Shown here piece after piece: positions 13,234-23,099 of a DNA stretch of 64,000 bases. The notes beneath the pieces are model-generated. The model had not been told where the DNA came from, made no database searches, and was given only the letters and a program-made list of their open reading frames with translations. The stretch comes from Monoplex corrugatus (lineage: Eukaryota; Mollusca; Gastropoda; Littorinimorpha; Ranellidae), in contig CM060312.1 in assembly GCA_030674185.1 (NCBI GenBank), positions 32,071,313 to 32,135,312 of the forward strand, given 5' to 3'. The position numbers and the translations under genes are program-made. Each line of letters begins with the position of its first letter. Position 1 is the first letter of the stretch.

Positions 13234-16200
13234 GTGTGTGTGTGTGTGTGTAGTGTGTGTGGTTACTGATATCCTGTATTACTTATCGATTCTTTACACA
13301 TTATTTTCTATTCTGGTGTGACATAACTGTCAGATGTGTTGTCATAATCTATAACTCCATCTCTCACTTCATTCAATTCTCAGAATCAGATTATATTTTT
13401 CTAATAGTCATAAGCACATGCACTCATATTTTCAGTTAACTAGACTACAATATGTTAAAAGCAGGGGTCGAGACCCTTCTCTTTGACAGATTTTTTATGT
13501 GAGCTGTGTTGCTTCCCAACAGCTTCTGGTACTTCAAATAATTCACAGCGAACAGCCACTGTTATTTTGTCAACAGTCTGAATTAAAGTAGCTTCTGAAC
13601 TTCTTCCCACCTTACATACTGGGACAGAAATTGCTGAAAAGAAAAAAAGGGGAAATTTGTACAAAATTTTTAAGAATTAATATTTGTGTAATCTGGCACA
13701 TTTTCAGGCATCAAATTAGACATTCACATTGCTTAAAAAGGTACTTTCTGCACTATTGAATTTCTATGCATGCACTTGTTAAATCCAAAAGTATACTCAG
13801 ACATTCACATTGCTTAAAAATGGTCTTTTGTGCACTATTTAATTTCTATACATGCACATATTAAATCAAAGAGTATACTAATAAACTAAAAGAAGCTGGA
13901 TATGGATTTTTCCAAAGAATGGGCCCCTGTAATCCAAGGAAACCGATTCTTTTTGCCAGGGAAATCAGTGGATCTGAGGAGAGTTCTTACATCTTAGCCC
14001 TGTTGTGTCTTTACTTTACAGTTAAGTTTCTAATTTTTCAACATTTTGAAACACATTTCTTTTCTGTCAATTTCATAATGAAAAATACTGCACACAATCC
14101 AGAAGTAAGCTTAATACATTACTAGTTTCATGTAAAATTCACCTTTTAAAGTAGTAAATAACATGGTAAGCACAGGAGGGTGAGTGGAGACACCTGTGAC
14201 AGTGAGAATACAAACAAAAATGCATGTAAGTGCATGCGTGCATCCACACATTTTTTTCAGACTGAATGACCAAATGGCACAAGACAGTTTCAAAAAACAA
14301 ATCATGTGATCAGCATATCAAAGCCATAATATTAATAAGACGGGCACACACTATATGATACTGCTAGTTGCAAAAATCACCAACCCCAAAGTAATGGCTC
14401 ATCCAAACAACTTGTATGGTTGCTAACAGTAACAAGTCCTCTATGTGCTGCCCGGGACTCCACAATCATGTCCAGTGTCTGTCGATTGTGAACTTCAGTT
14501 TTGTTCAGCCACTCTGAAACATGAACATAGCATTTGTCAGCCAACAATTTGTACACTTAGAGCATGACCAAATCTATGAGGTGTTTTCCCAGTTTGCTCA
14601 GAACTCCTTCACAGTTCACAGCCTGTAAAGCGCGCACGCACACGCATACACACACACACACACACCCATATATACAGTGTACATATAAAGTAAACTATAC
14701 AACCATAGTAGGGCCTATACTATGGACATCATGATGGATTATATCCATGAATGTTCGTAATACATGGTATGGAAAGGCCTGTTGTAATTGGACTGGCAGG
14801 TAAAGAACTGCCTTTAGTAAATACACTGGAATCAATGTAGAAGTATTCCAGCCTTTGATTTGATGTTGCTTTGGGGTGTGTATTTGACCCATAGAAAACA
14901 CCAATGTTGTCTCATATTTTGATATTATAATGTCAGAATTGTTTAGAAGTGCTCTTTTGGAAACCTTCCTGTGTGACCTTTTTGATACGGTCTCACATAC
15001 TAGGCACATCATGCATTTTATTACATTATCTTTGGAACTTTCCACGCACTAAGCTCAATACCTATAGTCTACAAACCTTCTCTGTTTCTGGTCCACTCTC
15101 CTGGAACAAACTTCCTCTCTCAGTCCGTCAGCATCCTACTTTTGTCTCCTTCAAGTCCGCTCTCAAAACTCACCTTTTCTCCTCTGCATGAAATCCTGAC
15201 CTCACTCATCTCCCTCTGTAGCCTGTCTCCGCTCGGAGTGGAGTCACATTGTAATATATATTTGTATATAATATGCTCTCAATAATTTTCCATTGCTTTT
15301 ATTCTTTTTCCCCATTTATAGCCATGTGTGAGTGTGTGTGTGTGTGTGTGTGTGCGTGCATGCGTATGTGTATGTTCAGCGCTTAGATTTGATTTCTATC
15401 AAGATTTTGTGCTATATAAATATTGTAATTATTATTATCATTAACTTTCTGTAATTTTGTTATGTTTCTTGCTTTGTTTATATACATATATATATCCATT
15501 TCTTCTGATGTACACATCATTATAATATGCTTTGAACTATTGGTATCCTCACTTTTCAAAATATTCTAGAGGGCTTAATTTTTATAGCAGCCTACATATT
15601 GGTGAGTCTTTGTAGGCCATCTGTGATACATGCAGATGGTGCCTTTGTGTATGTCATCTATTTTCTGTTAAAGATTGACTTTTTTGCTGATGAATTGTTT
15701 AATGGATAAATTCTGTTTTAACTCGTTTTATCCCATTTAAGTGTGTACTTGTAAATCTTGACCAATCATATCTGACCACTTATGAAAATACTAGTAGTGC
15801 TCATTGTTCCCACTTGGTATATTCCTATTCAGTTTATTGTCATGCATAATGTATTTCCTATTATTATAGTATTAATAGTTTAAGCACATTTGCAAATGGT
15901 TTCGAACTTGTCTTGTGGCATTTTGACTTCCAACACCGCATTGTATGAAAATCATCAATCTTTTTCTTCAACAATACAAAACGTTAGCACTATGTAGAGC
16001 TTATGACATGATCCAAGAGTTCATGAATGGATAACAAAGTACAACAGCAATAAAAATTATGAATCAGTGGATGCTGATGTCAGCAGAAAAGAAAAATGAT
16101 ACTGTTCATGAACCAACAGAGTACAGACTGAATATTCTGACAATCAATCAAAGTAGGCAATGCATATCACAGCAGATGCCTCATATGAACACCTCTGATT

Positions 16201-17159
16201 CTCTGTTGAATGTTGACAACTTTGTACCTGAACCACTCGCTGACTCGGATTTGAAAGGGGGCTCTCATTCAGAAATTCTTAAATGACTTTGAAAATAATC
16301 AATAACACTAACAGTAATGCATGAATAAATAAATTAAAAATGAAATAAAATAAATAAATAAAATTAGTCTTAGTGAAGAATCATGTCAGGTATGCATGAC
16401 AGTTTGTTTCAGTTTGTTTGTCTTGGGATATGTGTACTGGCGTGTTTTTATCCCATAATAAGAATAGACCTGTAGTGTTGGTTATGTTGTTTAGAAAGTT
16501 CTATTTTGTTTCTGTGCTGCAATATGAATGAACATGGTTTCTCTTGTCTGTTTACAAACTTTGTCATTTACAACACATTCATAAACAAAATATGTTAGAG
16601 CAATGTCAAAAAAAGGAGAAGAAGAAAAATACAATTTAGGCATTTGCTAACAACACACCAACTTTTAAACGGATTCTTTTGTAGTTCAAAATATATTTAT
16701 ATTATGGGTGACCTAGTAAGGCTAGTTTTATGTGTGTGCTCATCCTGCGGCACACCTGGGAGGAGGAGAAAACCCTGGCTAGGCTGTAGCCGGCTAGAGT
16801 GGTTTACACAAAATTTTAGTCTATAGGCCTACGCATGTCAGTGTGCTTTCCTAGTAATAACTGCATTGTATTCACTGATAATTCGATGACGCTGTAACAC
16901 AATGTCAAAAGTGCAACTGTGCGTTAAATCAAATAGATAAACTGATCGATAAAACACAAAATCACACACGACAAATGGTGAAATGTGGTTGAAAGTCCAA
17001 GTGCTAACCCAGCCAGACTTTGCTGAAAGTACCCACGACAGCCATAATCAATCGACTGGTGATCTTCCATTTCAGCGGCACTCTGTGCGTGGAAGGGTGA
17101 AGCCAAGACTGTGGATTATACTGCAGATCTTTCCATAATTTGGAGCTTGCCATGTTCAT
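2759..17159 (-). CDS. TAFAZZIN: tafazzin (cardiolipin-remodelling acyltransferase), 8 coding exons
   Basis: Coding exons in order: 17009-17159, 14385-14513, 12464-12676, 9406-9450, 8107-8169, 6271-6323, 5435-5512, 2759-2854 (828 nt, 275 codons plus stop). All introns are GT-AG and all phases match. Family knowledge: tafazzin is a CoA-independent phospholipid-lysophospholipid transacylase of mitochondrial membranes that remodels cardiolipin. Seen here: an N-terminal hydrophobic segment (residues about 32-50), the acyltransferase HX4D motif NHTSCLD (His83-Asp88), [47 protein letters not shown] and LLIGRP, followed by a helical tail ending EVSR. The length sits between the short and full human forms. 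The start chosen is the ATG at 17159; a second ATG follows two codons later, and the frame stays open upstream through 5' flank. The exon that is alternatively spliced in primates has no counterpart between RRG and GVYQK. Confidence 0.95.
3180..4138. other. unassigned interspersed-repeat-like segment in tafazzin intron 7
   Basis: About 1 kb that is GC-richer than the neighbouring intron and lacks long frames. No terminal repeats or reverse-transcriptase motifs were seen. Its composition and the adjoining tRNA-like head at 4139-4198 suggest a decayed retroelement, but nothing decisive is visible. Confidence 0.3.
4085..4198 (-). mobile_element. tRNA-derived SINE head
   Basis: On the minus strand, TAGTGGTTAGTGCA (A-box-like) and GGATTCGAACCC (B box) are spaced as in a tRNA, followed by a non-tRNA body. 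The anticodon arm is degenerate, so a SINE head is more likely than a working tRNA gene. Confidence 0.5.
5435..5512 (-). CDS. TAFAZZIN: tafazzin exon 7
   Basis: Twenty-six codons beginning [12 protein letters not shown] and ending LKKSP, phase 0 on both sides, with acceptor attttcag and donor gtaagt. It corresponds to the ITVLIGKPFS block of human tafazzin. Confidence 0.92.
6271..6323 (-). CDS. TAFAZZIN: tafazzin exon 6
   Basis: Encodes [17 protein letters not shown] after acceptor atttcag, ending in phase 0 before gtaatg. It corresponds to the GMNDVLPN..PYFPR block of the family. Confidence 0.93.
6622..6750. repeat. about 67-bp tandem duplication (intronic)
   Basis: Two copies of a segment containing GCAGTAGGTAGATTTTTCT and ATCAATAGACCGATTTTA, diverged at several sites. 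Confidence 0.75.
7621..7732. repeat. 30-bp tandem repeat, about 4 copies
   Basis: The unit is similar to CTTTGAATTATCTTTGCTAT followed by ACTGATTTAG, repeated almost four times. Confidence 0.8.
7795..8035 (+). mobile_element. SINE (family C), internally deleted copy
   Basis: Shares GGAGATTTTTCCAATCTC, GTGTTCTGTGGCTTATGG and AACATGAAAACACC with 1745-2015 but lacks the central segment. It lies 70 bp upstream (in plus coordinates) of tafazzin exon 5. Confidence 0.6.
8107..8169 (-). CDS. TAFAZZIN: tafazzin exon 5
   Basis: Encodes [20 protein letters not shown] between acceptor tttgacag and donor gtaagt, phase 1 on both sides. GRLIAEC and LP..HVG are tafazzin family blocks. Confidence 0.93.
8489..8790. 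repeat. about 112-bp tandem repeat, 2.7 copies
   Basis: Three diverged copies starting near 8489, 8602 and 8714, each with AATTTATCTATCT..., GAATACATTGCA... and GACAACACAAAATTCTGTA. Confidence 0.8.
9238..9368. repeat. (CA)n microsatellite with duplicated flank
   Basis: About 80 bp of pure CA, then AATTACTGCTGATTTTCAAT, a second shorter CA run and the same flank again. The duplication ends about 30 bp from tafazzin exon 4. Confidence 0.9.
9406..9450 (-). CDS. TAFAZZIN: tafazzin exon 4 (45-bp micro-exon)
   Basis: Fifteen codons' worth of sequence reading [14 protein letters not shown] between acceptor ctgtgcag and donor gtaagt. It aligns with the KVNMSSEFLRFKW segment of vertebrate tafazzin. 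It lies just outside a (CA)n tract and was found from phase and motif rather than ORF length. Confidence 0.88.
9690..9950. repeat. interrupted (CA)n tracts
   Basis: CA/CACA-rich DNA with many substitutions in tafazzin intron 3. The long translated frames here are low-complexity artefacts. Confidence 0.8.
10857..11140. repeat. (TG)n tracts flanking a dispersed motif
   Basis: Two TG microsatellites (10857-10923 and 11018-11135) with a 90-bp unique stretch between them that begins TTTGTTTGGAGCTTAATG and recurs at 19468-19560. Confidence 0.9.
11955..12166. repeat. 51-55-bp tandem repeat, 4 copies
   Basis: The unit contains CACTAGTTTTTACCTACTAC, TGTTTCACCTGATTATATAA and GATATGCTCAA. The copies are nearly identical, implying recent expansion in tafazzin intron 3. 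Confidence 0.9.
12464..12676 (-). CDS. TAFAZZIN: tafazzin exon 3 (core acyltransferase domain)
   Basis: The largest coding exon (71 codons). It carries [35 protein letters not shown] and WVHFFPEG, all characteristic of tafazzins. The acceptor follows a pyrimidine tract ending ctttgtcag and the donor is gtaaac. Confidence 0.96.
12998..13262. repeat. long (TG)n microsatellite
   Basis: About 260 bp of TG with scattered interruptions, in tafazzin intron 2. Confidence 0.9.
13455..13633 (-). CDS. candidate alternative terminal exon in tafazzin intron 2
   Basis: An open frame runs from a strong acceptor (long C/T tract ending tttcttttcag) to a stop at 13455. It contains [18 protein letters not shown] and [20 protein letters not shown], which look protein-like rather than low complexity. 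It starts in the same phase (1) as tafazzin exon 3, so exon 2 could splice to it in frame and give a truncated product after the HX4D motif. I do not recognise the peptide. It could instead be the last exon of an unrelated nested gene, or chance. Confidence 0.35.
13718..13880. repeat. about 82-bp tandem duplication
   Basis: Two diverged copies of a block containing AGACATTCACATTGCTTAAA and AATTTCTATGCATGCAC. Confidence 0.75.
14385..14513 (-). CDS. TAFAZZIN: tafazzin exon 2 (HX4D catalytic motif)
   Basis: The exon encodes [14 protein letters not shown] and then [25 protein letters not shown] holds the acyltransferase catalytic His and Asp. The acceptor is gtttcag and the donor gttggt; the exon ends in phase 1, which matches exon 3. 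Confidence 0.95.
14940..15440 (+). mobile_element. LINE 3' end (reverse-transcriptase C terminus and 3' UTR)
   Basis: The frame reads [20 protein letters not shown] then [17 protein letters not shown], the standard C-terminal block of CR1/L2-like LINE polyproteins. It is followed by a 3' UTR with TGTGCTATATAAATATTG and an (ATT)n tail. 5'-truncated copy in tafazzin intron 1. Confidence 0.75.
15441..17008. other. tafazzin intron 1 remainder, no feature seen
   Basis: AT-rich DNA with an A-rich patch near 16320-16370. No exon, repeat array or transposon ends were recognised. Confidence 0.6.
17009..17159 (-). CDS. TAFAZZIN: tafazzin exon 1 (start codon, membrane-associated N terminus)
   Basis: Begins [12 protein letters not shown] and ends FSKVWL plus one base, before the donor gttagc. 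The residues [18 protein letters not shown] match the hydrophobic anchor that precedes the acyltransferase domain in this family. The frame upstream of the ATG is open to 17354, but that stretch is GC-rich 5' flank carrying a motif repeated near 19.3 kb, so it was not taken as coding. Confidence 0.88.
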
Positions 17160-17235
17160 AATAACGAATTTTAGTCTGAAACAAGTCGTTGAGGATATCG
17201 GAAGGAAATATTCTAGAAATTGTGGATGCTCTCCC

Positions 17236-17310
17236 TTGACAAAGCTTACTGGACCACAGACATAGACTGCGCGTGCCTGCCTGCGAGTGGCCCCATAGCG
17301 CCACCATTTA
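17236..17310 (-). promoter_or_regulatory. GC-rich 5'-flank motif upstream of tafazzin
   Basis: On the minus strand, 80-150 bp upstream of the tafazzin ATG, the sequence reads CTCGCAGGCAGGCACGCGCA then GTCTATGTCTGTG. A near copy lies on the plus strand at 19298-19345. The position suggests a core-promoter or 5'-UTR element; function is inferred only. Confidence 0.45.
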
Positions 17311-17660
17311 CCGAGGACCGGTCTGCTCGCTCTCGGCAGCTGGGCGTAGTACAATTTAGTAATGATCGGCGTGTTAATTTGACTGAAAAACGTGTTTCAC
17401 TGTTTAAAAAAAATATCGGGAACAACTACCAGTAATGTTTAGCAGAAGGTCATAGCTAAGGGACAGAGTCTGTTTAGTTGGTGTAGCTTTACACTTGATG
17501 CTTTGACTGATAACGGAATAAAGTGACCCCCCTGACCAAGAAATTCCCAATGCCATGTGTTAGGTCTGCACTATCTTATTGATAAACTGTCTACTAGGTA
17601 GGCCCCTAACAGGCGTGGGAATTCACGAGTTATTATAAACTTTACCAACTAAATAGACTG

Positions 17661-17661
<1 letters not shown>

Positions 17662-17709
<48 letters not shown>

Positions 17710-17805
17710 TCACACACACACTCACTCACTCACTCTCTCTCTCTCTCTCGTCTTTCTCGCTCTGTTGTGTGTGTTGTGTGTGTGTGAAAGAGAGAGAGAG
17801 AGGTG
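17662..17805. repeat. CT-CA ... TG-AG microsatellite palindrome
   Basis: (CT)n, (CA)n and (CTCA)n runs are followed within 30 bp by (TG)n and (AG)n, so the arms are reverse complements and could form a long hairpin. Confidence 0.8.
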
Positions 17806-18164
17806 TCAAAGGTTCTTTAGACTTCAGTGCAGCACAGTACCGTTACCACTGGGACGTGAGCATGAGTCTGGCATTGTTCTTGTCGTAGCAAATTGATCAC
17901 TGGAAAGTACGTACGTAAAACGATGAGCAAACTGATTCTTTTTATGCATCAGTAAGCCCTGCGTTCAGAGCGTTAGCTAGGTCTGTTTTCAGCATGTGTA
18001 ACTGTCAAACACAATTTGCATTTATGTTAGATTTTCTTAAAGGCCCCTACTGCACACACATTGAAACATTCTTCAGCTTGTTTGGTAGTGGGGTGGAGGT
18101 TTCCTGTTATAAGCAATGGTTTAGTGTGATCTTTTCTGTATGTATTTCACATCATGAGCAAGAC

Positions 18165-18171
18165 GGTGAGT

Positions 18172-18202
<31 letters not shown>

Positions 18203-18336
18203 AAAGATTTGCAGAAGCATTATGACTTTATGAAGACTGTGAATATGGGTTTGATGATAGACTAAAAAAGCTCTCTGTGTTGTTCCACCACATAAAATGA
18301 TGACAAACCAGTAAACTAAATATGCCCATGTACATA

Positions 18337-18408
<72 letters not shown>

Positions 18409-18412
18409 ATGT
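18165..18412. repeat. (GA)n and (TC)n tracts, inverted
   Basis: A GA run at 18168-18203 and a pure TC run of about 70 bp at 18339-18404; the two are reverse complements about 135 bp apart. Confidence 0.9.
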
Positions 18413-18879
18413 GAATATTTATGTCGTTTATGGAAAACATCACAGAAAGACAAAGTACAATTCTTGTTGTGTTGTCCAGCTTTAAGAAATTTCAGAAAAA
18501 ACTACTGCAGAGAAAAACATCTTCAGCCAAAATATTACATTAATCCATACAGTTTTTACAGTGTCAGACTGAATTTACTCATGTCGTAGAGTATGGCGTC
18601 TATTGTTTGTAATTGGCCATATACACCTAAATAGGACTGATCAGAATACATATCATAAATGTGTTACATGTTTTATGTTGATGCTTGCTGCGGTCAATTT
18701 CTTTGATCTGATTTGTTATGATTGTCAGAGTATTTCGTTTATGGATCCGGACACTTACCCCATTTTTCTTTGTTCATTTACTTTTGCTGTTAAGCCCATG
18801 TTCCCCCTTAAGTAAGAGACTTTGAACTTTTTCAGATTAAATATCATACTATGTGAATCGTGAATCTCTGTGTTTGTCC

Positions 18880-19069
18880 GTGTGTGTGTGTGTTTTGCGT
18901 GTGTGTGTGTGTGAGTGTGTGTGTGTGTGTGTGTGCGTGCGCTCGTGTGTGTGTGTACGTGCGTGTGTGTGTGTGTGTGTGTGCGCGTGCCTGTGCGTGT
19001 GGTGTGTGTGTGTGTGTATGCGGAAGAGAGAGCCAAACTTTAACACACACACACACACACACCACCACA

Positions 19070-19106
<37 letters not shown>

Positions 19107-19165
19107 CATGCACGCGCGCGCGCGCACAAACACACACACACGCACACACACTCACCACACGCACC
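18880..19165. repeat. (TG)n followed by (CA)n, large inverted microsatellite
   Basis: About 140 bp TG-rich, a 23-bp spacer, then about 120 bp CA-rich, with GCGCGC alternations near 19110. Every long frame across it is an artefact. Confidence 0.9.
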
Positions 19166-19269
19166 CTAATAATGGGTCATCGGAGATTTCTTTAAAAAAA
19201 TATTTAAACGATACAGCCTGGCTTTCTCCTCTGTCCGTCATTCACTTACACAGAGTAAGCAACAGACTG

Positions 19270-19350
19270 CTGAACGGTGGGGCCATTTCGCCTCAACGCT
19301 CGCAGACAGGCGCGCGCAGTCTATATCTTTGATGTCTGTGTACTGGACAA
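19270..19350 (+). promoter_or_regulatory. divergent copy of the tafazzin 5'-flank motif
   Basis: CTCGCAGACAGGCGCGCGCA then GTCTATATCT, on the plus strand, matches the minus-strand motif at 17236-17310 at all but about three positions. It is followed by an in-frame-looking donor (ACAAG|GTTGGG at 19349). It may mark the start of a plus-strand transcript, possibly the HINT gene. Confidence 0.4.
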
Positions 19351-19467
19351 GGTTGGGATAGGATCCTCGATAGTCAGTTTCAGTGGCAGTTTTCTCAAGA
19401 TGGAATTCAATAAGCTACTGGGATATATATATATAATAATATATAATGCGAAAGCCGCATATGTCAC

Positions 19468-19560
19468 GTTTGTTTGTTTGGAGTTTAATTAACGTCCACA
19501 CCCACATAAGCGATATGGCAGACGGGTTCGTTATGAATCACTTAAAAAATTGTACATAAT
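19468..19560 (+). repeat. dispersed motif copy (TTTGTTTGGAG type)
   Basis: TTTGTTTGGAGTTTAATTAA, CCCACATAAGCGATATGG and GACGGGTTCGTTATGAATCA match 10923-11010 closely. Related but diverged copies adjoin TG tracts at 30590-30650 and 30714-30785. Confidence 0.65.
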
Positions 19561-19741
19561 TTCACGTTTAATGAAAGTAACGTTTGTTTATTCCTGATTG
19601 ATGCCATGGTTTGGAAGGAACCCGAAAGCATAGCAAATGCCTCTTTTTATGGGCTGGCATGGTCTTAAAGGTTTAGAGTTTTTTCGTAATCTGTACAACT
19701 AAATGTAATTATGTAACATTTCTTGTGCTTGCCGGTGTGTG

Positions 19742-19785
<44 letters not shown>
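19742..19785. repeat. (TC)n microsatellite
   Basis: Over 40 bp of pure TC. Confidence 0.9.
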
Positions 19786-19786
<1 letters not shown>

Positions 19787-19879
19787 TCCGGTTACTGGGC
19801 TGGACCTGGATGGTATACGCTGTGTGGGGTTTGTCGTCTCCCCCCACTTTGCTGTTCGGCTTGTAAACAAGTTAAGTGA

Positions 19880-20050
19880 TGACTGGACATGCTATGAGAC
19901 ACGCGGGCTAAGCCATGAACTCAGGATCTAATATCTTGAGTTCAATCCCAGCCCGCAACATTAAAACATTGGCCTGTTAGCTGCCCATCTTAATGTTTGC
20001 ATCATTCTGGTGGTGTCAGTTTAATGTGTCTAGTACCTGTGACAAAAATG
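19880..20050 (+). mobile_element. SINE (family B) partial copy
   Basis: B-box-like GAGTTCAATCCCAGCCCGC is followed by AACATTAAAACATTGGCCTG, CTGCCCATCTTAATG and TGGTGGTGTCAG. The body matches the reverse complement of copies at 20815, 24350, 41627 and 53530. Confidence 0.65.
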
Positions 20051-20814
20051 CGTCTGCCATTTATTTTGGCATGGTTATACGCAAAGCAACCCCTCACTCT
20101 CCTTTTATTTTGTTTGCTCAAGCCACTTTTTGAAGCAGTATTCATAATGTGAAATGGGCTGTAAATAGATATGTTAGCAAATAGTTGTGATCTTCAAAGC
20201 TGTGCCGGAGCAATTTATTATTTAATTTTTAACAGATTGATTGTATTCACTTTTTTTTTTTGGAGGGGGGGGGGGGTAAGCTTCAGATCCCTATCAGGGG
20301 CATAGACCATAGATCCTGTGCATGTGGGAGACTACAGGGACGCTCAGCCCCTGTATCCCTGCATCTTTATTTTCACTGTTTTCTTTTCCCCCAAGCGACT
20401 GTTTACATACCAGTGTTGAGTTTTTAAAATACCAATAACACCAGCTTAGTCAGCATAGCAGAGCTTAACATATTTCCTAAGGTCCAGATAGTAAAATAAT
20501 TTCAATGGGTTGATTGTGGTCAGCTTGAAATAGAGATGTTAGTATGATGAGTGATTTTTCAGTTATGATGTATATAAATAATTATGAAAAAAGGATTATA
20601 ATTATATTATTATTATTGCTATTAATTAGCATGATTAGTTTTAATTTTAGTCTTATGTCAGTCATATTCATGTTCTTTCAATTTTTGTTTGCATGAATAG
20701 ATAAAGATAGCAACAAAAATCTTTTGAAATGGTGCATATAATGTGCAGCTTTAAATATCACTTCTGAAAACATGAAAATCAACATCAGCAGAACTGGAAT
20801 AATTAGTTTGGAAT

Positions 20815-21085
20815 TTGTTCATGAAAGATTCATCATGCTTGGACAATTTCATACGTGCTTCACCAAAATTGGCCAGCAATTAGCAGCAGAATCCCCGAGC
20901 CTTGCAAAATCATATGCCCTGGCAAGATCTTGAAACAGGAAGAGACAGGGACCTATGAAGCATTAGGCTGATACCACCAGATTGTTGAAAAACACTCAGA
21001 TGGGTAGCAAACAGGCTAGTTTTTAATGCGACTGGCTGGGACTGACCTCAAGGTATCAGATCTTGTGTCCAAGGTTCTGTCAATA
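20815..21085 (-). mobile_element. SINE (family B)
   Basis: Minus-oriented copy with the tRNA-like head at high coordinates. Diagnostic plus-strand strings are CCCTGGCAAGATCTTGAAA, GGGACCTATGAAGCATTAGG and ATCAGATCTTGTGTCC. More diverged than the copy at 53530. Confidence 0.65.
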
Positions 21086-21689
21086 AAGGTCAGTTGAACA
21101 TCGGACTACTTAGCATCAACAGCAGTGGCGTTAATATGATTTTGGGCAGTTTTTCATCCTGCCATTTCTCTGATCTCAGTGTCTCTGATCATGTTATGTG
21201 TGGTCTTCTTGACAGCCCTTCTCAAACAATGTATTTCAAAGGTGGTAAATTTTGCTTCAGCTGCTTGGTCATAGTCTAGGTACAGCACTGGCATGTCAGG
21301 ATGGGGATAAAAATGGAACGAGGAGTCCTGCCTATGTCATGTTGAGGTGTTTTCAGAGGTTAGGCAAGATGATAACATACATTGTTTGCTTTCTGGATTC
21401 TGGTTTTGATCTTTCCTTTAAATCTCTCTTCTTCTGTGAAAATATTGCTGTGGTTCTTGAGTTCATTCACTTGTTTGAGTTTAATCAGCAGAGAAATAGT
21501 TTAATATATATATATCAGCAGAATGCAACCTCACCATCTGGCTTAACAAGCATGTAACAAAAAGATATTCAGATTTAGAGTGAGAGGCAGACCCAAAGAA
21601 GACTGGATTGACAGAGTGAAGAAAGCTTGATGTCACACAGCATTTCTCCTCTTCAGACCATCTGCCTTGTGTTGACCATCACCTCTTTC

Positions 21690-21926
21690 TCCCTGTGACA
21701 CCCATGATGGTATAAACCTGTGACACCCATGATAGTATAAACCCTGTGACACCCATGATGGTTATAAACCCTGTGACACCCATGATGGTATAAACCCTGT
21801 GACACCCATGATGGTATAAACCCTGTGACACCCATGATGGTATAAACCTTATGACACCCATGATGGTATAAACCCTGTGACACCCATGATGGTATAAACC
21901 CTGTGACACCCATGATGGTATAAACA
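21690..21926. repeat. 26-bp minisatellite, about 9 copies
   Basis: The unit is similar to TGTGACACCCATGATGGTAT followed by AAACCC, nearly perfect. Two open minus-strand frames (GLYHHGCHRVYTIMGVT...) are repeat artefacts. Confidence 0.95.
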
Positions 21927-21964
21927 GACAGATGAAACAAGAGACTGTTGCTAGAAATGCCTCA

Positions 21965-22500
21965 CCTCACCTGTCTCACTTGTTTGCGTCACCGGGTTCG
22001 GCGTTGGCCGCTGCATATCTGGACACCACCATCTCCCTTCAGGCCACTCTGTCTTGACTTTTGTAGACAATTTCTTAAATATTTAGGCCACTGATGTTGG
22101 TTGTGTTCTCGATGTATGAGATTGGAAGTCAGCCTTCCTTCCTTTTTGCTGCCGTTCTTCCTCGAAAGATGGTTGCGATGAGGCCCGTGTTCTTGTTGCA
22201 TGACACATGGCCAATGTTTTTTGTTTTTTTTTAGTGTTCTCTTGTTGATGTCTGCTAGTACTTTACTGGTGGTATCAAGTTCTTCCAGGACACTTTCATT
22301 AGTTCTTCTATCTGTCCATTTGTTTCCTGTGAGTAGCATGGAGTTTGTCACTGAGTCTGCTGATCATTCCATTATTTCTGTTAAACCAGTCCTTGTGTTT
22401 ACAATTAATGATACCCATGGGATGAGCAAGAGGGCTGCAGATAGCTTCTTTAAAGGTTTTCATTCTGCCTCTTTTATTTTCTCCCTCAAGCTCCATGTTG
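21965..22500 (-). mobile_element. RTE-like LINE fragment
   Basis: Minus-strand peptides include DWFNRNNGMISRLSDKLHAT (endonuclease-RT linker type), then TDRRTNESVLEELDTTSK, VLADINKRTLKKNKKHW and SRQSGLKGDGGVQICSGQ. The plus-strand copy at 23250 carries the matching C-terminal block. Stops and frame changes show it is dead. Confidence 0.7.
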
Positions 22501-22591
22501 AATGATTTTTCTGGTCAGGATTCAAACCTGGGCATTCAGAACTTGTCATTTCTACGATGGGTACTTTATCCATTATACCACACAGATAACA

Positions 22592-22608
22592 CCACACACA
22601 CACACACA

Positions 22609-22676
<68 letters not shown>
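22592..22676. repeat. (CA)n microsatellite
   Basis: About 85 bp CA with two interruptions. Confidence 0.9.
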
Positions 22677-22677
<1 letters not shown>

Positions 22678-23004
22678 TGCACACAAATGCGCAGTCTTTT
22701 CTCTTGTGAGCTTACAAAGTAAAGTCCATTTTAGCGTTGTTTTAATTTCATTTGCTTTGTCTTGGTATGGGTCACTCTGAGTTTTTGTTTTTTCTTCATT
22801 TTCAGGAATAAAAAGGCAACAGTGATGAAGTAGATGGTTTCAGTCTCTATCACAGGAATTGGACTGTCAGGACAACAGTGTCATCATCATTTTAAGCTCT
22901 TCAAGTTTGCAGGCTCGCTGACAGAAATGGCAGAACCATTATGTGATATGATGCAGCCTGTGGGTGTCAAAGTTATGGAGGTGGTATAAGGAGGTCACCA
23001 CAAC

Positions 23005-23054
23005 ACACACACACACACCACAACACACACACCACACAACACAACCACACACAC

Positions 23055-23099
<45 letters not shown>

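Noticed and set aside
17160..17354. Extended N terminus of tafazzin upstream of the chosen ATG
   Set aside because: The open frame crosses the GC-rich motif that is repeated near 19.3 kb, and the family's N terminus starts close to the chosen ATG.
21690..21926. CRISPR array
   Set aside because: Contiguous 26-bp tandem units without unique spacers, in a eukaryotic sequence.
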